64,000 nt of DNA from Bradyrhizobium sp. (GCF_016219575.1 NZ_JACRMG010000020.1:124001-188000); one strand, 5' to 3'. Counted from the first letter of the stretch, positions 16,770 to 25,861 are shown. Notes: generated by a model not told the origin, from the letters alone. Translations and numbers: made by a program.

Positions 16770-17297
16770 TCAGCCTTTCGCGGTCGCGGCGGTTTGCAGC
16801 AGCGCCAGCAACCCGCGCAGGATCTGCAGCGGCGGCGGCGGGCAGCCGGGAATGTGCAGGTCGACCGGCACCACCGCGGAGACGCCGCCGGCCACCGCGT
16901 AGCTGCCGGCAAAGCAGCCGCCGTCGCGGGCGCAATCGCCGACCGCCACCACCCATTTCGGGTTGGGCGTCGCGTTGTAGGTGCGCTCCAGCGCCATGCG
17001 CATGTTCTTCGTGACCGGGCCGGTCACCAGCAGCACGTCGGCATGGCGTGGCGAGGCGACGAAGCGCAGGCCGAAGCGCTCGAGGTCGTAATAGGCATTG
17101 GCGAGGGCGTGGATCTCCAGCTCGCAGCCGTTGCAGGAGCCGGCATCGACCTCGCGGATCGACAGCGACCGGCCGAGGCTGCGCCGCGCGACGTTGGCGA
17201 GCGCCGCGCCAAGCTCTGCGAGTGCGGCGTCGTCGGCCGCCGGCGCCGGCTCGGTCAGCGACATCTGCACCAGGCTCTGGAACAGGAGTTTCCGCAT
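16770..17297 (-). CDS. hyfI: Ehr complex small subunit, HyfI/NuoB-like iron-sulfur protein
   Basis: This 175-residue subunit is related to the small subunit of group 4 hydrogenases and to NuoB of complex I. It keeps the cysteines for the proximal [4Fe-4S] cluster: Cys55 and Cys58 in 'DAGSCNGCELE', Cys122 in 'VGDCARDGGC' and Cys152 in 'IPGCPPPP'; Cys128 is an extra. The cluster is thus intact, although the partner large subunit has lost its metal site. Its start codon overlaps the hyfG stop by one base (TGATG), so the two subunits are translationally coupled. It is the last gene of the operon. Confidence 0.92.
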   Translation of the reverse strand: MRKLLFQSLVQMSLTEPAPAADDAALAELGAALANVARRSLGRSLSIREVDAGSCNGCELEIHALANAYYDLERFGLRFVASPRHADVLLVTGPVTKNMRMALERTYNATPNPKWVVAVGDCARDGGCFAGSYAVAGGVSAVVPVDLHIPGCPPPPLQILRGLLALLQTAATAKG

Positions 17298-18811
17298 CAG
17301 AGATCATGCCCCGAATAGGAACAGTTGAACGATTTGTTGCAGAGCGGGAAGTCGGCGACGATGTTGTCCTCGATCGCAGCTTCCAGCAGCGGCCACTGGA
17401 ACCAGGAGGGGTCGCGCAGGTGACAGCGCGCGACGCGGTTGCCAGCATCGAGGCGCAGCCAGATGAGGATGTCGCCGCGAAAACCCTCGACCAGCGACAT
17501 TCCCTCGCAGGGCCCGCTCGCCTGCGGCAGATCGATCCGCAGCGGCCCTTGCGGAAGGCCGTCGAGCAGCTGCGCGATCAACGCGAGACTCTGCTCGATC
17601 TCGCGAATGCGGATCCAGACCCTCGCATTGACGTCGCCGGCATCGAGCACGGGCACTTCGAAGCCGAGCTTGTCGTACGGCGCGTAGGCGAGATTCCTGC
17701 GCACGTCGAACGCGCGGCCCGAGGCGCGGCCGATATATCCGCCGGGCGCGTATTGCCGCGCGAGATGCGGCTTCACCGTTCCTGTCGTCACCGTGCGGTC
17801 CTGCAGCGAGGCGGTGTTGTCGTAGAGTTCGACCAATGCGGGGAACAGCGCCTTGATGTCTGCGAGCAGCGTGCGAATCGCCGCAACGCCTTCGCTGCCG
17901 GGATCGGCGGTCACGCCGCCGGGCACGATGCAGTCGCGCATCAGGCGGTGACCGAACGCGGTCTGCGCGGCGCGCAGCACCTTCTCGCGCAGCACGGCGC
18001 AGTGGGCATGGATCAGCGCAAAGGACGCGTCGTTGCAGATCGCGCCGAAATCGCCGAGATGGTTGGCGATGCGCTCCAGTTCCGCCATCAGTGCGCGCAG
18101 CGAAGCGGCTCGCGGCGGCACATCCGCACCGAGCGCTGCCTCCACCGCGCGCGCAAAGCCGAGACCATAGGCAACCGTGCTGTCGCCGGAAGTGCGCGCG
18201 GCAAGCTTGCCCGCTGCCTCCAGCGTGGCGCCCGCCATCAGGCCCTCGATGCCCTTGTGCACATAGCCGAGTCGCTGCTCCAGCCGCACCACCGTCTCGC
18301 CATTGGCGGTGAAACGGAAATGGCCGGGCTCGATGATGCCGGCATGCACCGGCCCGACCGGAATTTGATGCAGGCCATCGCCTTCGATCGGCAGAAATGT
18401 GTATGCCTTGTCGATTGGCGCCGGATCGGGCGCCGTGGCAAGCGGATGCCGGACGTCCCAGTTGCCGTGATCGAGCCAGCCGCGCGGGTCGGGCAGGCCC
18501 ACCGGCTCGATGCCGAACAGATCCCGCGCGGCACGCTCCAGCCGAAGCGCGGGCGGATGATGTAATCCAACCGAGGGGTAGCGCCGCGCTGGGCAATCGA
18601 GGCTGACGACGGCGATAGTCTCGTCGGATTCATCGCGCAGCGCCATGTGAACGCGGTCCGGCTCGCCCCACAGGCCGAGCAGTTGCCATTGCCCGCCGGC
18701 CAGCGCCGCAATCGCCTCTTGCCAGATCTCCGCGGTGACGCGGGCGCGCGGCCACGGGCGGTGGTTCGCTGCGATGTCGCCCTTGCGCAGGAGTTCGTTG
18801 AGGCCCGCCAT
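17297..18811 (-). CDS. hyfG: Ehr complex large subunit, HyfG/NuoCD-like, without NiFe ligands
   Basis: This 504-residue protein fuses a NuoC-like domain (about 1-125) to a NuoD/hydrogenase large-subunit domain. In true group 4 hydrogenases, two CxxC motifs hold the NiFe centre. Here the first position reads 'RTSGDSTVAY' (206-215), with serine and aspartate in place of the cysteines. The C-terminal motif reads 'FNCSYSGHDL' (495-504), where the DPCxxC arrangement has become Ser498 and Gly501. Cys491 and Cys497 are close but wrongly spaced. The protein cannot bind NiFe in the usual way. It also ends without the C-terminal extension cleaved by maturation proteases. These are the known characters of Ehr complexes. 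Confidence 0.9.
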   Translation of the reverse strand: MAGLNELLRKGDIAANHRPWPRARVTAEIWQEAIAALAGGQWQLLGLWGEPDRVHMALRDESDETIAVVSLDCPARRYPSVGLHHPPALRLERAARDLFGIEPVGLPDPRGWLDHGNWDVRHPLATAPDPAPIDKAYTFLPIEGDGLHQIPVGPVHAGIIEPGHFRFTANGETVVRLEQRLGYVHKGIEGLMAGATLEAAGKLAARTSGDSTVAYGLGFARAVEAALGADVPPRAASLRALMAELERIANHLGDFGAICNDASFALIHAHCAVLREKVLRAAQTAFGHRLMRDCIVPGGVTADPGSEGVAAIRTLLADIKALFPALVELYDNTASLQDRTVTTGTVKPHLARQYAPGGYIGRASGRAFDVRRNLAYAPYDKLGFEVPVLDAGDVNARVWIRIREIEQSLALIAQLLDGLPQGPLRIDLPQASGPCEGMSLVEGFRGDILIWLRLDAGNRVARCHLRDPSWFQWPLLEAAIEDNIVADFPLCNKSFNCSYSGHDL

Positions 18812-18817
18812 CGCCTG

Positions 18818-20269
18818 CTACCCCAGAATCTCTGCGACGTTGCGGAACCAGGCCACCAGCGTTGCCGGCAGGTAGATGCCGGCGATCAGCACGAGGCCGA
18901 AATGCACGAACATCGGTACGTAAGACGCATCGGACGGGGCGATGCTTCCAACCGGCTCGCCGAAGGCGAGCCCGTTGAGGTGCTGGAACAGCGCGCCCAG
19001 CGCCAGCAAGATTCCGAGCACCAGCGGAATGGCGAGCAGCGGCTCGCGTGCGAAGGTCGAGCTCACGACCAGGAACTCGCTCATGAACACGCCGAACGGC
19101 GGCAGGCCTGCAATCGCGACCACGCCGACCACCAGGCTCCAGCCGAGCCATGGATGCGTCTGCGTCAGCCCCCGGATGTCGGCGATTTTCTGCGTGCCCT
19201 TGATCTGCGCGATGTGGCCGACGGCGAAGAAGATGCCGGATTTGGTCAGGCTGTGCATTGCCATGTGAAGGAGGCCGGCAAAGTTCGCCACCGGCCCGCC
19301 CATGCCGAAGGCGAAGGTGATGATGCCCATGTGCTCGATCGAGGAGTAGGCGAACAGCCGCTTGATGTCGCGTCGGCGGTACAGCATGAAGGCGGCGAAC
19401 AGCAGCGAGACGAGGCCGAGCGTCACCATCAGCGGACCCGGCGCGATGGCGCCGGGATTGGCCGCGAGCAGGATCTTGAAGCGCAGCACTGCATAGAGCG
19501 CGACGTTGAGCAGCAGGCCCGACAGCACCGCGGAGATCGGCGTGGGACCCTCGGCATGGGCGTCCGGCAGCCAGGCGTGCAGCGGCGCCAGCCCCACCTT
19601 GGTGCCGTAGCCGAGCAGCAGGAAGATGAAGGCGAGGTTGATCACCGCGGGATCGAACTGCGCGGCCTTGGTTACCAGCACGGTCCACACCATGCCGCTC
19701 AGGCCTTCGCCGACCACGGGCAGCGCCGCCACGTAGACCAGGATGGTGCCGAACAGCGCAAGGCCAATGCCGACGCTGCCGAGGATGAAATATTTCCAGG
19801 CCGCTTCCAGCGCCTCATGGGTGCGGTAGATGCCGACCATCAGCACGGTGGTGAGCGTCGCAAGCTCGATGCCAACCCACATCAGCCCGATGTTGTTCGC
19901 CGTCAGCGCGAGATTCATGCCGGCCATCATCACCTGATACATGGCATGATAGAAGCGCAGGTAAACCGGCGTCAGCCGCCCGGTCTCCAGCTCATGGCCG
20001 ATATAGCTCGCCGAGAACACGCTGGTGGTGAAGCCGACGAAGGTGTTGAGCACGATAAAGGCGATGTTGAGGTCGTCGACGAAGAGATACGGCCCGCGCC
20101 CGCCGTGATCGCCGAAGAACAGCGACAGCGAGGCGAGGAAGGTCAGGCCCGACGCCAGCACGTTGAGGCGCGAGGAGATGCGGTAACCGGGGAGCGCGGC
20201 GAACAGTGCCGCGGCGGCCACGGGGATGACCAGGATGGCGATGACGCCGGTGGAGGCGGAGATGATCAT
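18818..20269 (-). CDS. hyfF: Ehr complex membrane subunit, HyfF/ND5-like proton pump
   Basis: This 483-residue polytopic protein is an antiporter-type subunit related to NuoL/NuoM/MrpA-D. Residues needed for proton transfer in the family are present: glutamate in 'WVGIELATL', lysine in 'LLLGYGTKVGLAPLHAWLPD' with the following histidine and aspartate, and lysine in 'HSLTKSGIFFAVGH'. The pumping machinery therefore appears complete. The start at 20269 overlaps the hyfE stop by four bases (ATGA). A longer open frame reaching 21145 runs through hyfE in another frame and is discounted. The hyfG start follows six bases after its stop. Confidence 0.93.
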   Translation of the reverse strand: MIISASTGVIAILVIPVAAAALFAALPGYRISSRLNVLASGLTFLASLSLFFGDHGGRGPYLFVDDLNIAFIVLNTFVGFTTSVFSASYIGHELETGRLTPVYLRFYHAMYQVMMAGMNLALTANNIGLMWVGIELATLTTVLMVGIYRTHEALEAAWKYFILGSVGIGLALFGTILVYVAALPVVGEGLSGMVWTVLVTKAAQFDPAVINLAFIFLLLGYGTKVGLAPLHAWLPDAHAEGPTPISAVLSGLLLNVALYAVLRFKILLAANPGAIAPGPLMVTLGLVSLLFAAFMLYRRRDIKRLFAYSSIEHMGIITFAFGMGGPVANFAGLLHMAMHSLTKSGIFFAVGHIAQIKGTQKIADIRGLTQTHPWLGWSLVVGVVAIAGLPPFGVFMSEFLVVSSTFAREPLLAIPLVLGILLALGALFQHLNGLAFGEPVGSIAPSDASYVPMFVHFGLVLIAGIYLPATLVAWFRNVAEILG

Positions 20270-20931
20270 CGGCGCTCTCCGCGGAAGCGGTCGAGCGCCT
20301 GCACGTCGACGGTGTCGAAGCGCTCGCGGATGCGGAACAGGAATACGCCGATCACGAAGAAGGCGATCAGCACCGAGAAGGCGACGCTGATCTCGACCAC
20401 CAGCGGCATGCCGCGCGCCCCGGCGGCTGCGAGCACGAGCCCGTTCTCCAGCGACATGAAGCCGACCACCTGGCTTACCGCGTTGCGCCGGCTCACCATC
20501 ATCAACAGGCCCAGCAGCACCACCGAAAGTGCAAAGGCGAGATCCTCGCGCGCCAGCGGATCGGCCCCGGGCGTTACCTTGAGCATCACCGTCATCGACA
20601 GCGCGACCAGGCCCATGCCGACCAGCATGGTGGTGCCGGAGCCGATCACGGTCTCGATCTCGCGATGGATGCCGAGCCGCTGGATGATCCGGTGCAGGCC
20701 AACCGGCACGATGATCGCCTTGAACACCAGTGCGATGAAGGCGGTGACGTAGAGATGGGGCGCGTGCTGGACATAGGCCTGCCAGGCGACCGAGAGCGAG
20801 AGCAGCACGGCTTGCAGAGCGAAGGCGTTGAGCAGCGCATAGAGGCGGTGCTGCGTGATCATCAGGAAGCTGACGAGCACGAGCCCGCCGGCCAGGAGAT
20901 GCGCAACGTCGAAGGTGAGCCCGAGTCCCAT
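20266..20931 (-). CDS. hyfE: Ehr complex membrane subunit, HyfE-like
   Basis: This 221-residue protein has about six to seven hydrophobic helices and corresponds to HyfE, a small membrane subunit of hydrogenase-4 that combines NuoK-like features ('GFMSLENGLVLAAAG' carries a membrane glutamate as in NuoK). It starts immediately after the hyfC stop codon and overlaps the next gene, hyfF, by four bases. HyfD, the extra antiporter subunit of E. coli hydrogenase-4, is absent at this point. Confidence 0.9.
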   Translation of the reverse strand: MGLGLTFDVAHLLAGGLVLVSFLMITQHRLYALLNAFALQAVLLSLSVAWQAYVQHAPHLYVTAFIALVFKAIIVPVGLHRIIQRLGIHREIETVIGSGTTMLVGMGLVALSMTVMLKVTPGADPLAREDLAFALSVVLLGLLMMVSRRNAVSQVVGFMSLENGLVLAAAGARGMPLVVEISVAFSVLIAFFVIGVFLFRIRERFDTVDVQALDRFRGERR

Positions 20932-21888
20932 CTACAGGCTCCTCGATACGAAGAGAAGCAGCGTCCCGAGCAGGCCGAGCATCAGGGCGCCGCCGACGAA
21001 ATCGGGCAGGCGGAACACGCGCATCTTGGCGATCGCGGTCTCGAATACGGCAAGCAGGAAGCCGAGCGCGGCGAGCTTGGCGAGATAGAAGCCGAAGCCG
21101 GCGAGATGGGCAGCAATCGAGCCGTCGGGCTCGGCGAGAGTCCATGGCACGAAGATGCAGCCGATCAGCGAGATGTAGAGCAGCAGCTTCACCGCAGCGG
21201 CAAGCTCGATCATGGCGAGATGCCGGCCGGAATATTCCAGCACCATCGCCTCATGCACCATGGTGAGCTCGAGATGCGTCGCAGGGTTGTCGACGGGAAT
21301 GCGGCCGTTTTCCGCAATCGCCACGATGATCAGTCCCAGCAGCGCCATGCCGAGCGAGACACGCAAGCCGACCTCGGATGTCGACAACACATCGGCGACC
21401 GCGGAAAGTTGCGTCGAGCGTGCGACCAGCGCCATTGTGAAGACAATCAGGAGCATCGCGGGCTCAGCGAGCGAGGCGATCATCACTTCGCGGCTCGAGC
21501 CGATGCCGCCGAAGGCGGTGCCGACATCCATACCGGCAAGCGCGAGGAAGAAGCGGGCGCTGGCCAGCAGCGCGATGATGGCGATGAGGTCGGCGGACCA
21601 GCTGAACAGCAGCCCGGTGGCGAACGTCGGCACCAGCGCGGCGGCGACCCAGGTGGTCGCGAAGATCACGTAGGGCGCAACGCGGAAGATCCACGACGCG
21701 TTGTCGGCAACCACCACCTCCTTCTTCAGGAGCCGCAGCATGTCGCGATAGGGCTGGATCAACGGCGGCCCCCGACGGCGCAACAGCCGCGCCTTCACCT
21801 TGCGCACGAAGCCGGTCAGCAGCGGTGCTGCGGCCAGCACCAGCAGCATCTGCATCGACTGCACGAGGAGGGCGGAAATCAGCTCCAT
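20932..21888 (-). CDS. hyfC: Ehr complex membrane subunit, HyfC/NuoH-like
   Basis: This 318-residue polytopic protein is the NuoH homologue that connects the redox module to the membrane arm. Conserved loops are visible: 'RRGPPLIQPYRDMLRLLKKE' near the N-terminus, 'GGIGSSREVMIASLAEPAM' and 'AENGRIPVDNPATHLELTM', all with the charged residues expected of the quinone-site-like channel region. The start ATG at 21888 lies inside the 3' end of hyfB (10-base overlap). A longer open frame upstream to 22254 is within hyfB and is discounted. Confidence 0.93.
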   Translation of the reverse strand: MELISALLVQSMQMLLVLAAAPLLTGFVRKVKARLLRRRGPPLIQPYRDMLRLLKKEVVVADNASWIFRVAPYVIFATTWVAAALVPTFATGLLFSWSADLIAIIALLASARFFLALAGMDVGTAFGGIGSSREVMIASLAEPAMLLIVFTMALVARSTQLSAVADVLSTSEVGLRVSLGMALLGLIIVAIAENGRIPVDNPATHLELTMVHEAMVLEYSGRHLAMIELAAAVKLLLYISLIGCIFVPWTLAEPDGSIAAHLAGFGFYLAKLAALGFLLAVFETAIAKMRVFRLPDFVGGALMLGLLGTLLLFVSRSL

Positions 21889-23891
21889 ATCGCAAGCACC
21901 AGCAAGAGCGCGACCAGCGAGAAGAAGACGAGGCTGAGATAGCGGCGGATGGTGAGGAACTGCAGATGATTGAGATGCAGCGACGCGAACTCGACGGCGC
22001 CGGCCAGGGGCTGGTAGAGCCAGGTCCAGACGGGATCGCTGACCACCAGCGAAAACCGCGCTGGTTGCATGTCGCCGGGCGCGGGCATCGTCACCTCTTC
22101 GTGCGTGGCCGAGGTGCGCGCCATGAAGACGCGGCGGACCGGTTGCGCAAAGCTGCTGCCGGAATATTGCGTGAGCGGACTGGCGTCGGGAAAGCCGCAG
22201 TCCCATGCCGGTCCGCGGCGGATCGCATGCGAAGCGAAGCGGTGGATGGTCCACACCGCCAGCATGGCGGAGGTCGCGATGAACAGGAACACGAGCAGCC
22301 CGTTATAGGAGCTGCCGCTCACTACCGCGGGCATGATGGTCAACCATGGCAGGTTCGCCTGCAGCGGCAGCGCGCCGCCGGTGAACTGCCGCGTGATCGG
22401 CGTAACCGCGTCGACGAAGTAGCCGGGCACGATGCCGGTGATCAGGCAGAGCATCGCCACCAGCGCCATCGCCGCCAGCGAAAATCGGTCCACCTCGCGG
22501 GCGGTTGCGGCTTCATTGCTGCGGGGGCGGCCGAGGAAGGCGATGCCGAACGTCTTGACGAAGGTCGCCCCGGCAAGTGCGGCGGCCAGCGCCAGCAATC
22601 CGCCGACCGCCGGCACCATGACCTTCAGCGCCCATTGCGGCAGGTCGGGGCTGAGCAGGATGGCCTGGAAGGTGAGCCACTCCGACACAAATCCGTTGAG
22701 CGGCGGCAGCGCGGAGATTGCGGTGCAGCCGACCAGGAACAGGAAGCTCGTCACGGGCATGCGATGGATCAGTCCGCCCATCCGGTCCATGTTGCGTTCG
22801 CCGGTGGCGACCAGCACGGCGCCGGCGCCGAAGAACAGCAGGCTCTTGAAAAGGGAGTGGTTGAGCACGTGCAGCAGCGCCGCCGTCATGGCGAGCGCGG
22901 CGGCTGCCTCCATGCCATTGGCGCGGAAGGCGAGCGCGAGGCCGAGCCCGATGAAGACGATGCCGATATTCTCGATCGTCGAATAGGCGAGCAGCCGCTT
23001 GGTGTCGTCCTGCATCAGGGCCTGCAGCACGCCGAGTACGGCGGAGAGGCCGCCGATAGCAAGCACCAGCGCGCCCGACCACCAGGGCAGGGAGCCTGCG
23101 AGATCGAAGACGATGCGGATGAAGCCGTAGACCGCGACCTTGGTCATCACGCCGCTCATCAGCGCGGAGACGTGGCTGGGCGCGGCCGGATGCGCCAGCG
23201 GCAGCCAGGCGTGCAGCGGCACGAGGCCGGCCTTGGATCCCGCACCGATCAGGACGAGCACGAGAACGATCGCAGCCGTCAGCGGCGTGCGCGTACCGGC
23301 GCGAATGGCCTCGAACGTATAGTTGCCGTCCGGGCCGGTGAGCAGGCCGAGCGCCAGCAGCAGCGCCAGCGTGCCGATCCCGGCCATGATCAGGTAGACG
23401 AAGCCGGCGCGCCGGTTCTCGGGATCGTGGTGATGCGCGATCACCAGCGCCCAGGAAGCAAGCGACATGAATTCCCAGGACAGGAGATAGCTGAATGCGT
23501 CGTTCGCCAGCACGACCAGATTCATGCCGGCGAGGAACGCGGCGAAGAACGGCAGCACGCGGTGCGGCTCGTCCTCATGCTGGCCGTAGCCGAGCGCATA
23601 AAGGCTCGCGGCGGCGCCGCCGACATTCACGGTGGCGAGGAAGAACGCGGCCAGCGCATCGATCCGGAAATGCGCGCCGATCCAGGGCAGGCCGATCGGC
23701 AGCACCAGGCCGGCGGGGGCGGCGAGGCCGACGAGGGTGGCGCACGATGTGATCGCGGCAGCCAGGGTAATGACCAGCGTGGCGCCATAGACGATCGGCG
23801 TCGCCGCATAGGCGCGCGCGCATGCGACCGCGAGCACTGCAACCCCCAGCAACGCGGCGGCGCAGAGCAAGAGGAATGCAACGGATGTCAT
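21879..23891 (-). CDS. hyfB: Ehr complex membrane subunit, HyfB/NuoL-like proton pump
   Basis: This 670-residue polytopic protein is the large antiporter-like subunit of the complex. It has the family residues for proton translocation: glutamate in 'LLSWEFMSLASWAL', lysine in 'GAGSKAGLVPLHAWLP', a second lysine in 'SGVMTKVAVYGFI' and a third in 'HSLFKSLLFFGAGA'. A hydrophilic segment near 565-605, between the last helices, matches the long amphipathic extension region of HyfB. It is the first structural gene of the operon, 12 bases after the XRE regulator gene. Confidence 0.93.
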   Translation of the reverse strand: MTSVAFLLLCAAALLGVAVLAVACARAYAATPIVYGATLVITLAAAITSCATLVGLAAPAGLVLPIGLPWIGAHFRIDALAAFFLATVNVGGAAASLYALGYGQHEDEPHRVLPFFAAFLAGMNLVVLANDAFSYLLSWEFMSLASWALVIAHHHDPENRRAGFVYLIMAGIGTLALLLALGLLTGPDGNYTFEAIRAGTRTPLTAAIVLVLVLIGAGSKAGLVPLHAWLPLAHPAAPSHVSALMSGVMTKVAVYGFIRIVFDLAGSLPWWSGALVLAIGGLSAVLGVLQALMQDDTKRLLAYSTIENIGIVFIGLGLALAFRANGMEAAAALAMTAALLHVLNHSLFKSLLFFGAGAVLVATGERNMDRMGGLIHRMPVTSFLFLVGCTAISALPPLNGFVSEWLTFQAILLSPDLPQWALKVMVPAVGGLLALAAALAGATFVKTFGIAFLGRPRSNEAATAREVDRFSLAAMALVAMLCLITGIVPGYFVDAVTPITRQFTGGALPLQANLPWLTIMPAVVSGSSYNGLLVFLFIATSAMLAVWTIHRFASHAIRRGPAWDCGFPDASPLTQYSGSSFAQPVRRVFMARTSATHEEVTMPAPGDMQPARFSLVVSDPVWTWLYQPLAGAVEFASLHLNHLQFLTIRRYLSLVFFSLVALLLVLAIWS

Positions 23892-23903
23892 CGAGATGGG
23901 TCC

Positions 23904-24197
23904 CTACGACTTCCCGCCCGCATGCTTGTCTTGACGCGGGTCGGAGGCGCGCGTGGTCCTCAACCGGAGGCCGCGGCCGCCGCCCTGGCTCATGGCGTTG
24001 TCGCTGATCAATTCGATCCCGGCCTTGTCGAGCGCGCCGATCAGTTTCATCAGCGAATCCACATTGCCGCGAATGACGCCGTCGCTCGCCTCCATCCGCT
24101 GGATGGTTGGGACCGAAAGTTCCGACAATTCCGCAAGCTGGCGTTGATCGAGACCGAGAAGCGCCCGCGCGGCCCGCAATTGTGCCGAGGTAATCAT
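23904..24197 (-). CDS. XRE-family helix-turn-helix regulator heading the Ehr operon
   Basis: This 97-residue protein has one Cro/CI-type helix-turn-helix (residues 4-60, 'QLRAARALLGLDQRQLAE', 'LSVPTIQRMEASDG') and a short basic tail. The ATG at 24197 gives the usual length for this small family; the open frame continues upstream to 24356, but that part crosses the promoter. No ribosome-binding site is obvious. The gene lies 12 bases before hyfB in the same direction, so it is probably the first gene of the Ehr operon and may control it. An inverted repeat within its own promoter suggests autoregulation. Confidence 0.85.
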   Translation of the reverse strand: MITSAQLRAARALLGLDQRQLAELSELSVPTIQRMEASDGVIRGNVDSLMKLIGALDKAGIELISDNAMSQGGGRGLRLRTTRASDPRQDKHAGGKS

Positions 24198-24246
24198 CGT
24201 GCGACGACCGACTTCGTTTCCGATGCATCGTAGCGATGCCCAGCGT

Positions 24247-24274
24247 ATGCTAGATATCAATGAATATCTGTCAA
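24247..24274 (-). promoter_or_regulatory. Promoter of the XRE-Ehr operon with operator-like inverted repeat in the spacer
   Basis: On the minus strand, TTGACA (24269-24274) is followed by a 16-base spacer and TAGCAT (24247-24252). The inverted repeat AGATAT-N6-ATATCT at 24252-24269 fills the spacer, a classic place for a repressor to block polymerase. The leader to the XRE start is about 45 bases. The surrounding bases are strikingly AT-rich for this genome. Confidence 0.55.
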
Positions 24275-24312
24275 CTATAATCTTATTACTATCCAATATG
24301 ATGTTTAAAACA

Positions 24313-25836
24313 TCAAGTTGGCGGGATCTGGGACGCCAGCGCACGGCGGGCCCCATGCCGGTAGAGGTGCCCCAGCGCTCCCGTCACCGCGCTCGCTATG
24401 CGCGGATCGGCGCCGAGCGCGCCAAAGACGGGCTCGACCGCCAGCAGTGCGGGCGCCAGACGGTCGGCGAGCGGTCCTGCTTCGCGCGCGATCGTCGCCA
24501 GCTTTGCCGCGATCGGATCGCGCACGTCGATGTCCCTGCCTTGCTCGTCGCGCGCGGTGACGTAACGCATCCAGCCCGCGACCGCGAGCGCATGGGTATC
24601 GATCGAGAGGCCAAGCCGCAGCCGGTCCTGCATGGTGCCGAGGAGCCGCTGCGGCAGTTTCTGCGATCCATCCATGGCGATCTGCCAGGTGCGGTGATGC
24701 AGCGCCGGATTGGCGAAGCGCGTCAGGAGCGACGCCTGGTAGGCCGCAAGGTCGGTGCCATCAGGCATCCTCAGCGTGACCGCCGCTTCTTCCATCACGC
24801 GCGCGGCAAAGGCCGAGAAGTGCGGATCGGCCATGGTCGCGGCGATGGTCTCGTAACCGGCGAGATAGCCGAGATAGGCGAGCGCCGAATGGCTGGCATT
24901 AAGGAGACGCAGCTTCATATGCTCGAATGGCGTCACGTCGCTGACGAGCTTTACGCCGGCGGCTGCGAAATCCGGCCTTCCGGCGGCAAAGCGGTCCTCG
25001 ACGATCCACTGTGTGAAAGGCTCGGTGATGACGGGCCATGCGTCGCTCATGCCGAGTGCGGACGACACCGCGGCGCGGTCGGCATCCGTCGTTTCCGGCA
25101 CGATCCGGTCCACCATGGTGCAGGGGAACGCAACCTCGTGCTCGATCCACTTGCCGAGATCTTTCGACCGCAGCGTCGCAAAGCGGGTGACGATGCGCTG
25201 CACGGTGCGCCCGTTGGCGGAAAGATTGTCGCAGCAGAGCACCGTGAAGGGTGGTGCGCCCGATTGCTTCCGTCGCGCCAGCGCCTCGACGAGGAAGCCC
25301 GCGGCCGATCGCGGCGCGTGCGGATTGTCGAGATCGTGCACGATGTCGGGATGGCGTTCATCGAGCTCGCCGGTTTGCGGGGTGTGGCAGTAGCCCTTTT
25401 CCGTGACGGTGAGCGAGACGATGCGCGTTGCGGCATCGGCCATGCGCGCGATCAGGCGTCCGGGATCTTCGTTGCCGACTTCCATCCCGAGGATCGAGCC
25501 GATCACCCTGATCTCCGTGCCGGCGCCGGAGCGAACGGCAACCGCATAGAGACAATCCTGCGGGACGAGCGCATCGCGCGTGGCGGAATTGCGCAGGCTC
25601 GCGCCGACGATGCCCCAATCGGCAGGCCCGGCGGAGAGCAGGTCGTCCAGGACAACAGCCTGATGCGCCCGGTGAAATGCGCCGACGCCGAGGTGAATGA
25701 TCCCGGGCCTGACCGCCGAGCGGTCATAGCGGGGACGCCGGACGTTGGCCGGCAGTCGGTCCAGGGTGGGGTTGGAGAGGCGCAAATTGCCTCCAATCGG
25801 GGCTGAAAGCAGGGGTTTCCGGGGTTCGCTTGACAT
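24313..25836 (-). CDS. uxuB: D-mannonate oxidoreductase / mannitol dehydrogenase family (fructuronate reductase)
   Basis: This 507-residue NAD-dependent long-chain dehydrogenase interconverts D-fructuronate and D-mannonate. The N-terminal Rossmann part opens with 'GIIHLGVGAFHRAHQ', and the C-terminal catalytic domain has 'EHMKLRLLNASHSALAYLG', the KxxxxNxxH active-site motif of the polyol dehydrogenase family. Mannitol or altronate dehydrogenase activity cannot be excluded from sequence, but the neighbouring mannonate dehydratase and UxuR-type regulator favour UxuB. It is divergent from the regulator, with an operator-like palindrome between them. Confidence 0.88.
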   Translation of the reverse strand: MSSEPRKPLLSAPIGGNLRLSNPTLDRLPANVRRPRYDRSAVRPGIIHLGVGAFHRAHQAVVLDDLLSAGPADWGIVGASLRNSATRDALVPQDCLYAVAVRSGAGTEIRVIGSILGMEVGNEDPGRLIARMADAATRIVSLTVTEKGYCHTPQTGELDERHPDIVHDLDNPHAPRSAAGFLVEALARRKQSGAPPFTVLCCDNLSANGRTVQRIVTRFATLRSKDLGKWIEHEVAFPCTMVDRIVPETTDADRAAVSSALGMSDAWPVITEPFTQWIVEDRFAAGRPDFAAAGVKLVSDVTPFEHMKLRLLNASHSALAYLGYLAGYETIAATMADPHFSAFAARVMEEAAVTLRMPDGTDLAAYQASLLTRFANPALHHRTWQIAMDGSQKLPQRLLGTMQDRLRLGLSIDTHALAVAGWMRYVTARDEQGRDIDVRDPIAAKLATIAREAGPLADRLAPALLAVEPVFGALGADPRIASAVTGALGHLYRHGARRALASQIPPT

Positions 25837-25861
25837 GTTGCGGAATTTCCGTCAATCCTCT

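Noticed and set aside
17297..18811. Annotation of HyfG as an active hydrogenase or formate hydrogenlyase subunit
   Set aside because: All four NiFe-binding cysteines are missing in register, and no maturation or formate dehydrogenase genes are present.
18647..24233. Long plus-strand frames opposite the Ehr operon
   Set aside because: Repetitive charged translations typical of antisense to membrane-protein genes; the minus-strand genes have clear family motifs and overlapping start/stop codons.
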